DNA of 11,953 bases from positions 1 to 11,953 of the forward strand of contig SKZC01000491.1 of NCBI GenBank assembly GCA_007127575.1, in the 5' to 3' direction. A program made the translations under genes and the position numbers. Position 1 is the stretch's first letter. Every line of letters starts with the position of its first letter. Below the pieces are notes generated by a model, which was given only the letters and a program-made list of their open reading frames with translations, had not been told where the DNA came from and made no database searches. Shown here piece by piece: positions 6,686 to 11,953 of this stretch. The stretch comes from Gemmatimonadota bacterium (lineage in GTDB: Bacteria > Gemmatimonadota > Gemmatimonadetes > Longimicrobiales > Gaopeijiaceae).

Positions 6686-7434
6686 GGGAAGAGGACGCGT
6701 CCCGGGGAATGCGACTTCAGAAGTTCCTCTCCCGGGCCGGAGTGGCGTCCCGGCGGGAGGCAGAGGGGTGGATCGATGCCGGGCGGATCCGGGTGAACGG
6801 AGAGGTGGTCACGGTTCAGGGGACCCGGGTGCGGCCGGGCCGGGACCGGGTGGAAGTGGACGGAGAGGAGGTCACCCTGCCACCGACGCGCTGGCTCCTT
6901 CTCCACAAGCCTCGGGGAGCCGTGACCACCCGGAAGGACCCTCGGGGTCGCGAAACGGTCTACCATCTCCTTCCGAAGGACGCCGAGGGGCTGGTGTACG
7001 TGGGCCGCCTGGATCGGGATACGGAGGGCCTCCTCCTCTTCACCAACGACGGCGAAGCCGTCCATGCCCTCCTCCACCCCTCCTCGGAGGTGCCTCGGGA
7101 GTATCGGGCGGTGGTGGAGGGCGTAGTGGAGGGAGACACGGTGGAGCGACTCCGGAAAGGGGTGGAGCTGGAGGATGGCCTGGCCCGCGGGGAGGCGGTG
7201 AGGACGGACCCGGGGAAGGGACGCACCACCCGGGTCTCGCTGATTCTTCGAGAGGGACGAAAGCGCGAGGTTCGGCGCCTCCTGGAGGCCGTTGGGCATC
7301 CGGTGCGGCGGCTGAAGCGCGTCCGGTTCGGTTCGCTGAGGCTGGGGGACCTCCCGCCCGGGCGATGGAGGGAGCTGGATGGGGAGGAGGTGGCGGCCCT
7401 TCGCCGGACGGCGGGGCTGAAGGAAGGGGAGTGA
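6682..7434 (+). CDS. Ribosomal large/small subunit pseudouridine synthase, RsuA/RluB/RluE/RluF family
   Basis: This enzyme isomerises a specific uridine in rRNA to pseudouridine. An N-terminal S4 RNA-binding domain covers about residues 10-60 (RLQKFLSRAGVASRREAEGW). The catalytic domain follows: HKPRGAVTTRKDPRGR at 75-90, then GRLDRDTEGLLLFTNDG at 108-124 with catalytic aspartate D111, and later REGRKREVRRLLEAVGHPV. The product has 250 residues from the GTG at 6682, which overlaps the scpB stop as elsewhere in this operon and has GGAGGAG at 6664-6670. The ATG at 6709 (nine residues later, directly before RLQKF) is the main alternative. RluB is the usual member found after scpAB, but family members differ in target site and the exact substrate cannot be read from the sequence, so no symbol is given. 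No cmk gene follows. Confidence 0.92.
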   Translation: MREEDASRGMRLQKFLSRAGVASRREAEGWIDAGRIRVNGEVVTVQGTRVRPGRDRVEVDGEEVTLPPTRWLLLHKPRGAVTTRKDPRGRETVYHLLPKDAEGLVYVGRLDRDTEGLLLFTNDGEAVHALLHPSSEVPREYRAVVEGVVEGDTVERLRKGVELEDGLARGEAVRTDPGKGRTTRVSLILREGRKREVRRLLEAVGHPVRRLKRVRFGSLRLGDLPPGRWRELDGEEVAALRRTAGLKEGE

Positions 7435-7462
7435 GTCCAGGCAGGTCGTTGAGGGAGGCCAC

Positions 7463-9139
7463 ATGGAGCTGAAGGGGAAGAACGTCCTCGTTCTGGGAGG
7501 AGCGGGCCTGGTGGGGCTGGCCGTGTGTCGGCGAATTCTGGAGTACGGACCGCAGCGCCTGGTGCTGGGCTCCCTTCGTCGGGACGAGGCGGAGGAGGCG
7601 GTGGAGGTCCTAAAGAAGGGGGAGACCGCCGCCGGGGTCCGCATTGACGCCGTTTGGGGCAACCTCTTCGCCCCGCAGTCCATGGCGGGCACGAACCGGG
7701 AGGAGCTTCTGTCGGATCCGGACCGTCGACGTCGGCTCATCGACGACCTCTACGGGGAGCTCACCGACGAGGTCTTCGCCCGGTCGCAACTGGGCCGTCT
7801 CCTCCTGGACGTCCGCCCCCATGTGGTGGTGGACTCGGTGAATACGGCCGGGGCACTGGCCTACCAGGATGCCTTTCGCTCCGCCGAGGGATTGCGGGAC
7901 CGGGCCGCGCAGGGAGAGGCGAGTCCGGAGGTGGTGGAGCGGCACCTGGCCACCCTCTACCTCCCGCAGCTCATTCGGCACGTCCAGGTGGCGCTGGAGG
8001 GGATGAAGCGGGCGCGGACCCGGATGTACGTGAAAATCGGCACCGCCGGAACCGGAGGGATGGGACTGAACATCCCCTTCACCCACTCGGAGGAGCGGCC
8101 GTCCCGGGTGCTTCTGGCAAAAGCGGGCCTGGCGGGAGCCCACTCCCTCCTCCTCTTCCTCATGGCTCGCACCCCCGGGGCACCGGCGGTGAAGGAGGTG
8201 AAGCCCACGGCTGCGGTGAGCTGGAAGTCGGTGGGCTTCGGTCCCATCCAGAGGGGAGGACGGGTCCTCCGGAGAGCCGACTCCACCACTCCACTCTCGT
8301 TGGAGGAGGCCTTCGTGAAGGAAGGGGAGGGAGGGGAGGGAGCGAGCTCGGCCTGGGTGGAGCTGGAGGATCCTCTGGAGGGGGTCTATCTGGACTCGGG
8401 GGAGAACGGCCTATTCTCCCTCCCCGAGTTCGAGACCCTCACCGCTCTCGGGCTCATGGAGTTCGTGACCCCGGAAGAGATCGCCGAAAACGTGATCCGG
8501 GAGATCCGTGGGCATCCCACGGGCCGGGACGTGGTGGCGGCGCTGGACGGGTCCACGCTGGGGCCCACCTACCGGGCCGGGGTTCTCCGGAGCGCCGCCC
8601 TGGAGCGCATGGAGGAGCTGGAGCGAGAGACGGGGGTGGAGGGCGTAGCCTACGAGATGCTGGGGCCGCCCCGGCTCTCCAAGCTCCTCTTCGAGACTGT
8701 CCTCCTCCGACGGCTTTACGGGGACCTGGACGGAGCCTCGAAGCTGGACCCTGCAGAGACGGCGGAGGCGGCGCTAGGCCTCCTGGAGGAGGACGAAGAC
8801 CTCCGACAGCGCATCCTGTCCGTAGGGATTCCCATCCTCCTCCCGGACGGCCGACGGGTCCTCAGGGGTCCCAGGGTGAACGTTCCACCGGAGGGTGAGG
8901 GGGACGGGCTGGAGTCCCACGTGGTGGATGGGGGGTGGGTGGATCTTCGGGCGGAAAACTGGAAACGCTGGGGACGGCGGATCCGGGGGTACCGGGACCA
9001 GCTCCGCCGCAGGCCGGAGGTGGACGAAGGATCGGGAGGGGACCACGACTTCGGGGATGGAAGCGGCGCCCTTCGTCCGGGCCAGCTCGCCGCATGGATC
9101 TTTCGGTACGAAGACCGTGGGGAGCGGATCAAGCGGTAG
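7463..9139 (+). CDS. Large NAD(P)-binding Rossmann-fold protein, SDR/epimerase-like, function unknown
   Basis: The 558-residue protein begins with a beta strand and dinucleotide-binding loop, KNVLVLGGAGLVG at residues 6-18, followed by a helix and LVLGSLRRDE. This resembles extended SDRs and CapD-type sugar-nucleotide dehydratases. VRPHVVVDSVNTAGALAYQD (118-136) occupies the place of the SDR strand 4 region. The segment MYVKIGTAGTGGMG (188-201) to VLLAKAGLAGAHS (216-228) sits where S-YxxxK would be; lysine K220 is present but the residue four before it is valine, so the usual catalytic tyrosine is missing. The C-terminal half (from about 245) has no fold I recognise, though it holds GRDVVAALDGSTLGPTYRAG and a helical, acidic region. 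The ATG at 7463 has GAGGGAGG at 7451-7458. It lies 28 bases after the pseudouridine synthase and is probably co-transcribed. It is soluble: no signal peptide or membrane helix. Exact reaction unknown. Confidence 0.72.
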   Translation: MELKGKNVLVLGGAGLVGLAVCRRILEYGPQRLVLGSLRRDEAEEAVEVLKKGETAAGVRIDAVWGNLFAPQSMAGTNREELLSDPDRRRRLIDDLYGELTDEVFARSQLGRLLLDVRPHVVVDSVNTAGALAYQDAFRSAEGLRDRAAQGEASPEVVERHLATLYLPQLIRHVQVALEGMKRARTRMYVKIGTAGTGGMGLNIPFTHSEERPSRVLLAKAGLAGAHSLLLFLMARTPGAPAVKEVKPTAAVSWKSVGFGPIQRGGRVLRRADSTTPLSLEEAFVKEGEGGEGASSAWVELEDPLEGVYLDSGENGLFSLPEFETLTALGLMEFVTPEEIAENVIREIRGHPTGRDVVAALDGSTLGPTYRAGVLRSAALERMEELERETGVEGVAYEMLGPPRLSKLLFETVLLRRLYGDLDGASKLDPAETAEAALGLLEEDEDLRQRILSVGIPILLPDGRRVLRGPRVNVPPEGEGDGLESHVVDGGWVDLRAENWKRWGRRIRGYRDQLRRRPEVDEGSGGDHDFGDGSGALRPGQLAAWIFRYEDRGERIKR

Positions 9140-9749
9140 GCCACCCTTCCTCACCCAGCAGGGGCACGAAACGGCATCCCACCAGGACCTGGGTGTCCGT
9201 CTCCCCGTCCCGGCGCGTGATGCGGAGGAGGTCCTGGCCGGCCCGACTCCCCACCGGGATGACGAGCCGGCCCCCTGAGGGTGAGAGCTGCTCCAGGAGG
9301 GAGGGGGGGACGCTGGGGGCTGCGGCGGTGACGATGATCCCGTGGAACGGAGCCTCTTCGGGCCACCCCAGGGTTCCGTCTCCCACGCCGACCCGAACGT
9401 TGGTGATCCCCAGCGCCTCCAGTCTTCGTTCCGCCTCCCGGGCCAGATCCGGGATGCGTTCCACGGACCGAACCGCTCGCACCAGGAGGGAGAGGACGGC
9501 GGCCTGGTAGCCGCTTCCGGTTCCCACCTCCAGGACCCGGTGGTGGGGCTCCGGATCCAGGGCCTCGGTCATGGCCGCCACCATGTACGGCTGAGAGAGG
9601 GTCTGTCCCTGGCCGATGGGGACGGCCCGGTCCTCGTAGGCCTGGGAGTGGAGGCTTGCCGGGAGGAAGGCCTCCCGAGGGACCCTGGAGATGGCCTCCA
9701 GGACCCGTTCATTCCGGATCTCCCGGCGGCGAAGCTGCCGCTCCACCAT
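9129..9749 (-). CDS. pcm: Protein-L-isoaspartate O-methyltransferase
   Basis: Pcm uses S-adenosylmethionine to methylate isoaspartyl residues in aged proteins, starting their repair in the cytosol. The 206-residue product matches the family from end to end. Residues 44-62 hold PIGQGQTLSQPYMVAAMTE, the substrate-binding signature. SAM motif I is VLEVGTGSGYQ at 72-82, followed by SVERIPDLA, GDGTLGW (123-129), IIVTAAAP (138-145) and the C-terminal CRFVPLLGE. The start is the ATG at 9749 (MVERQLRRRE), which aligns with typical family N-termini, although its SD is weak (GAGCGGG). An in-frame GTG at 9839 with GGAG 9 bases upstream would add 30 proline-rich, unconserved residues and cannot be excluded. 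Its last 11 bases overlap the end of the convergent Rossmann gene. No surE lies beside it. Confidence 0.94.
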   Translation of the reverse strand: MVERQLRRREIRNERVLEAISRVPREAFLPASLHSQAYEDRAVPIGQGQTLSQPYMVAAMTEALDPEPHHRVLEVGTGSGYQAAVLSLLVRAVRSVERIPDLAREAERRLEALGITNVRVGVGDGTLGWPEEAPFHGIIVTAAAPSVPPSLLEQLSPSGGRLVIPVGSRAGQDLLRITRRDGETDTQVLVGCRFVPLLGEEGWPTA

Positions 9750-10079
9750 GCGTTCCCGCTCTGGGGAGGGAGGATAGCCGCCCAGGGGAGGCTGGGCTCC
9801 CTCTGGCGAGACGGGATGCTCGTCGGGAACTTCCCTCACCGAAGGGTTCTCCGCTGGGTGGATGCATGGAATGGACGTGGGCGTACCCGCGCTCCAGGAT
9901 GGGAGATCCGCCTGGGCAGGAGGGGGAAGTCGGGGGATCCGCTGTGCCAGAGCGGTGTACCGGCGGACGAACAGTCCTTCCCCTCGTCGCCTCCGGCCGC
10001 TGGGTGCCCGGCTGGATGGATGACGGGGCCAATGACTCGCCGACCGCGCTACAGCCGGTCCCTCCGGAAAGGGAGACGG
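9750..10079. other. 330-base intergenic region between divergent pcm and the baeRF gene
   Basis: Open frames across this stretch on both strands are extensions of the flanking genes and show no recognisable protein. The plus strand has no TTG-type -35 box, and I found no convincing promoter for either gene. A hairpin lies at 9782-9806. A 10-base direct repeat CCGCTGGGTG occurs at 9851-9860 and 9997-10006, which could be chance. GGGAG just before 10080 is the ribosome-binding site of the downstream gene. If pcm starts at the GTG at 9839, the true gap is 240 bases. Confidence 0.5.
9782..9806 (-). promoter_or_regulatory. Hairpin in the pcm leader
   Basis: Bases CCAGGGGAG (9782-9790) and CTCCCTCTGG (9797-9806) can pair as a 9-bp stem with one bulged base around a 6-base loop. 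On the minus strand it ends about 33 bases before the pcm ATG, so it would fold in the pcm leader, or inside the coding region if the upstream GTG is used. It has no U-tract. Role unknown. Confidence 0.3.
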
Positions 10080-11198
10080 ATGCTCAACCACGAAGCGCTC
10101 ATCGATCTGTACAGGAAGCTCAGGGAAGAGAAGGTACTTAGCGTATACATCGACGGCCGGGCCTCCGAGTTTTCGGAGCGAGGGCTCTGGAAGAAGAGGC
10201 TGGAGCATGGGGTGGCCGACGCCCGGCGGCGGATGCAGGAGACCACCCCGGAGGATGAAAAGGACTTGGAGAAGGCGCTGGAGCTCATCCAGAAGGAGCT
10301 GGGGCAGTACGATCAGTTCCTCCCCGACCGGGGGTGGGTGGGCTTCGCCACCGCCGATACGTTGCATTACGCCGAGGCCGTCCGGGTTCCCATGCCCGAC
10401 TTGGTCTGCTGGGAGCCCGGGGTGCGGGTGGCGCCCTACGTCCGGGCCCTGAAACAGGATCGGCCCGTCATCACGGTTCTCTCGGATCGGCGCCGGGCCC
10501 GGATCTTCCGCTACGCCCAGGGGGAGCTTTCGGAGCCGATGAACATCATAGCCGAGGACGTGTCCGGAGACCTTTCGGACATCAACACCTCGAAGCGGGC
10601 CAGCAGCTATTCCGGGATCCGGGGACAGACCGGGACCGACGCCGCCCAGAAGGTTCTGGCCGTGGAAGCCGACCGGCTTCGCAAGCATCTCGCCGACACC
10701 GTAGCGGAAGAGGCGGGGGACGGGGGTTTCGTGGTCCTGGGAGGGACCTCGGAGTGGGCCACGGCGCTCCGGGACCAGCTCCCCCGGGGTCTGGCCTCCC
10801 GCACGCTTCAGGAGGCCGGGGCTCACCTGGAAATGTCCACCGCCGAGGTACGGAAGGTCTCGGAGGACGCCGCCTCTCGCCTCACTCAGTCCGCGCAGGA
10901 GCGGCTCTTGGAGGAGGTGGTGAACCAGGCTCACTCCGGAGGGAAGGGGGCCCTGGGAACCGAGGAGGTGGAGCGAGCGCTCCGGGAGTCCCGGGTGGAG
11001 ACGCTCCTCCTCACCCGGGGGTTCATCCGGGCAAACCCGGACTACGCGGACCACCTGGTGGGCGCCGCCTTCCAGCAGCATGCCGACGTGGAGGAGCTCT
11101 CCTTTGACGGCGCGCAGCGCTTGGACCGGGAGGGAGACGGGGTCGCGGCCCGCCTCAGGTTCCGAGCCCCCGCCATGGATGGAGCGGCTCCCTTGTAG
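10080..11198 (+). CDS. Bacterial archaeo-eukaryotic release factor-like (baeRF/Vms1-type) protein
   Basis: The 372-residue protein resembles the baeRF families, bacterial relatives of eRF1/Pelota/Vms1 proposed to hydrolyse peptidyl-tRNA or rescue stalled ribosomes. Domain order fits: an N-terminal region with SVYIDGR (21-27); an eRF1-domain-2-like core with RPVITVLSDRRRARIFRY (128-145), then a polar loop containing SGIRGQTGTDAAQ (178-190) and a long basic helix (ADRLRKHLADTV, 197-208); then a C-terminal L7Ae-like domain with FVVLGG (217-222) and ALGTEEVERALRESRVETLLL (291-311), ending in a VAARLRFRAP strand. The RGQ at 181-183 lies where eRF1 has GGQ and Vms1 a related glutamine loop. The ATG at 10080 has GGGAG 5 bases upstream and starts the conserved LNHEALIDLYRKL; frame upstream is open but unconserved. 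A tRNA gene follows. Family call is from motif memory; biochemical role is unproven. Confidence 0.75.
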   Translation: MLNHEALIDLYRKLREEKVLSVYIDGRASEFSERGLWKKRLEHGVADARRRMQETTPEDEKDLEKALELIQKELGQYDQFLPDRGWVGFATADTLHYAEAVRVPMPDLVCWEPGVRVAPYVRALKQDRPVITVLSDRRRARIFRYAQGELSEPMNIIAEDVSGDLSDINTSKRASSYSGIRGQTGTDAAQKVLAVEADRLRKHLADTVAEEAGDGGFVVLGGTSEWATALRDQLPRGLASRTLQEAGAHLEMSTAEVRKVSEDAASRLTQSAQERLLEEVVNQAHSGGKGALGTEEVERALRESRVETLLLTRGFIRANPDYADHLVGAAFQQHADVEELSFDGAQRLDREGDGVAARLRFRAPAMDGAAPL

Positions 11199-11222
11199 CC
11201 CCGCCTCGCACTCCGCTACCTT
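11193..11222 (+). promoter_or_regulatory. Possible promoter for the tRNA gene (and gene at 11406)
   Basis: TTGTAG (11193-11198, overlapping the baeRF stop codon) and TACCTT (11217-11222) are 18 bases apart. Predicted start is near 11229, giving a precursor leader of about 50 bases. The -10 box is identical to the candidate before the M50 protease gene. The -35 box matches only TTG and A. Confidence 0.35.
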
Positions 11223-11229
11223 CCTTCGC

Positions 11230-11253
11230 CTTCCGACCGGAGGAGGTCGGGGG
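11230..11253 (+). other. Hairpin between the baeRF gene and the tRNA
   Basis: CCGACC (11233-11238) and GGTCGG (11245-11250) form a perfect 6-bp stem around GGAGGA, extendable by two G-T pairs and a C-G pair. No T-run follows, so it is not a canonical intrinsic terminator. It could end the baeRF transcript or lie at the 5' end of the tRNA precursor. Confidence 0.35.
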
Positions 11254-11279
11254 AGCCACATACGGAGCTCGGGAGCTTC

Positions 11280-11353
11280 GGGCCCATAGCTCAGTTGGTC
11301 AGAGCGGCGGACTCATAATCCGACGGTCGCAGGTTCAAGTCCTGCTGGGCCCA
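11280..11353 (+). tRNA. tRNA with anticodon CAT (Ile2 or elongator Met)
   Basis: The 74-base cloverleaf is complete: acceptor GGGCCCA/TGGGCCC, D-stem GCTC/GAGC with loop AGTTGGTCA, anticodon loop CTCATAA, variable region CGGTC, and T-arm GCAGG-TTCAAGT-CCTGC. The anticodon is CAT. The T-loop and non-initiator acceptor pairing (G1-C72) rule out initiator tRNA. CAT can be elongator methionine, or isoleucine-2 if TilS converts C34 to lysidine; the G/C-rich acceptor and the GGTCG before the T-stem look more like Ile2, but this is not decisive. The discriminator is A73 and CCA is not encoded (CTT follows). The first anticodon-stem pair (G27, A43) is mismatched. Confidence 0.93.
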
Positions 11354-11357
11354 CTTC

Positions 11358-11392
11358 CCGCGAATCCTCGCGGTGCCCCATGAGGGGCCACA
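11358..11392 (+). other. Two tandem hairpins just after the tRNA
   Basis: CCGCGA (11358-11363) pairs with TCGCGG (11368-11373) around ATCC. Directly after it, GCCCC (11375-11379) pairs with GGGGC (11384-11388) around ATGA, extendable past a bulged C. Neither has a T-run. They start four bases after the tRNA 3' end, so they may guide 3' processing or reduce read-through into the next gene. Confidence 0.4.
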
Positions 11393-11405
11393 CTCCAGGG
11401 AGGAG

Positions 11406-11948
11406 ATGGCGGACCACCAAGGCGACGAGCCCCGGGAGAAGGCGTCCACTTCACCGGACGCCGACGCCCAGCGGCAGCGGCGGGCCGAGATGGCCTCCCT
11501 GGTTCGCTCCATCCAGCAGGAGGTGGAGCGAAAGGAGGAGCGGATCCAGAAGCGACGCCGGGTGGAGCGGCGATCGCTCAAGACCTACTACGTGGGCGCC
11601 GGAGTCCTGACCCTCCTGAACCTCCTCCTCCTCTTCGCCGCACCGAGCTGGCTCGTGCCCTCCTCACCGGACGCACCGTCCGCCATGGAAGAGGAGCTCT
11701 CTCTCCGACTCACCCTAGCCCTCTTCGCGGAGGAGGTGGAGCGGCAACGGGGGCCCGGCGGCGAGGTGCCGGAGTCGGTGGATCTGCCGGTACCCCTGCA
11801 GATGGAGCTCGTCTACCGCACTACAGGATCTGAGAGCTACGAGCTCCTGGGGGACGCAGGGGGAGTTCGTCTGGTCTACTCCTCCATCCAACCCCGGGAC
11901 CGCTTTCTCGCCGGTACGGCGGGAGCCTTCCGGGTGGGAGGATCGTGA
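11406..11948 (+). CDS. Small single-pass membrane protein, function unknown
   Basis: The 180-residue protein is not one I recognise. Residues 1-20 are polar, 21-57 form a highly charged, probably coiled-coil stretch rich in Arg and Glu (QQEVERKEERIQKRRRVERR), and 61-80 form one hydrophobic helix (VGAGVLTLLNLLLLFAAP). The basic residues before the helix predict an N-inside topology with about 100 residues outside the membrane. The outer part starts with a helix (EEELSLRLTLALFAEEVER) and continues with short strands (LQMELVYRT, SYELLGDAGGVRLVYSS), a pattern reminiscent of pseudopilin soluble domains, but without a prepilin leader. The ATG at 11406 has AGGGAGG only 2 bases upstream, closer than ideal; a GTG at 11373 in frame lies in a hairpin and lacks an SD. 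It probably shares a transcript with the gene that starts at the window end. Confidence 0.7.
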   Translation: MADHQGDEPREKASTSPDADAQRQRRAEMASLVRSIQQEVERKEERIQKRRRVERRSLKTYYVGAGVLTLLNLLLLFAAPSWLVPSSPDAPSAMEEELSLRLTLALFAEEVERQRGPGGEVPESVDLPVPLQMELVYRTTGSESYELLGDAGGVRLVYSSIQPRDRFLAGTAGAFRVGGS

Positions 11949-11953
11949 ACATG
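11936..11953 (+). other. Ribosome-binding site and start codon of a following gene (cut by window end)
   Basis: GGGAGG (11936-11941) precedes an ATG at 11951 by 9 bases, the last codon in the window. A GTG at 11945 overlaps the previous stop (GTGA), as in other gene pairs here, but is only 3 bases from the SD. Either could start the next gene; nothing of its product is visible. Confidence 0.4.

Noticed and set aside
6637..7740. Minus-strand 367-codon frame across scpB, the pseudouridine synthase and the Rossmann gene
   Set aside because: Pro/Arg/His-rich antisense translation crossing three real genes; no family features.
7654..8898. Plus-strand 414-codon alternative frame inside the Rossmann gene
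   Set aside because: Gly/Arg/Pro-rich shadow; the 7463 frame has the nucleotide-binding motif and a good SD.
9851..10006. 10-base direct repeat CCGCTGGGTG (9851 and 9997) as an operator pair
   Set aside because: A single 10-base GC-rich repeat in 330 bases is not far from chance, and neither copy sits at a recognisable promoter.
9750..11261. Minus-strand open frame continuing upstream of pcm across the whole baeRF gene (about 500 extra codons)
   Set aside because: It is antisense to a recognisable protein, its translation is low-complexity (Gly, Pro, Leu, Arg), and only the pcm part matches a family. Long antisense frames are expected at this GC content.
1..11953. Defence system, phage, transposon or CRISPR content
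   Set aside because: No transposase, integrase, terminal inverted repeats, spaced repeats or known defence domains were found; the genes are core functions with uniform composition.

Overview
The window is about 12 kb of dense, high-GC bacterial chromosome with strong G/C preference at third codon positions. It has short intergenic gaps, many 4-base start/stop overlaps and no mobile elements, phage genes or CRISPR. The gene set is housekeeping: pyrimidine synthesis, ribosomal protein S20, ScpAB condensin subunits, an rRNA pseudouridine synthase, Pcm and a tRNA. Gene content (PyrR, an M50 protease beside scpA-scpB, a long Rossmann protein after the pseudouridine synthase, a baeRF-type protein) and base composition would fit Gemmatimonadota or a similar high-GC Gram-negative-like phylum. 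That placement is an inference from general knowledge, not a proof.

Layout: (1) 3-1259, the C-terminal part of an NhaC-type Na+/H+ antiporter, cut by the window start. (2) 1271-4188, a pyrR-pyrB-pyrC operon with a good promoter and overlapping genes, covering regulation plus the second and third steps of UMP synthesis. (3) 4241-4492 on the minus strand, rpsT, convergent with pyrC and divergent from the next operon. (4) 4609-9139, an operon of a site-2-type membrane protease, scpA, scpB and an RsuA/RluB-family pseudouridine synthase, each overlapping the next by 4 bases. A 558-residue Rossmann-fold protein of unclear function follows 28 bases later. (5) 9129-9749 on the minus strand, pcm, whose end overlaps the end of the Rossmann gene by 11 bases. 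(6) 9750-10079, a 330-base gap with no convincing gene. (7) 10080-11198, a release-factor-like (baeRF/Vms1-type) protein. (8) 11280-11353, a tRNA with anticodon CAT. (9) 11406-11948, a small single-pass membrane protein of unknown function, with the start of another gene at the very end.

The pyr genes form one pathway unit under PyrR. ScpA and ScpB are partner subunits of the Smc complex; Smc itself is not here. The pseudouridine synthase, S20, the tRNA and the release-factor-like protein all relate to translation, but nothing shows that they act as one system. I do not see a clearly new multi-gene system. The best leads are the 558-residue Rossmann protein, which lacks the usual SDR tyrosine, the release-factor-like protein with an RGQ triplet where a GGQ-type loop would be expected, and several regulatory signals (a possible leaderless operon start, a possible SD-masking pyrR leader, hairpins around the tRNA).
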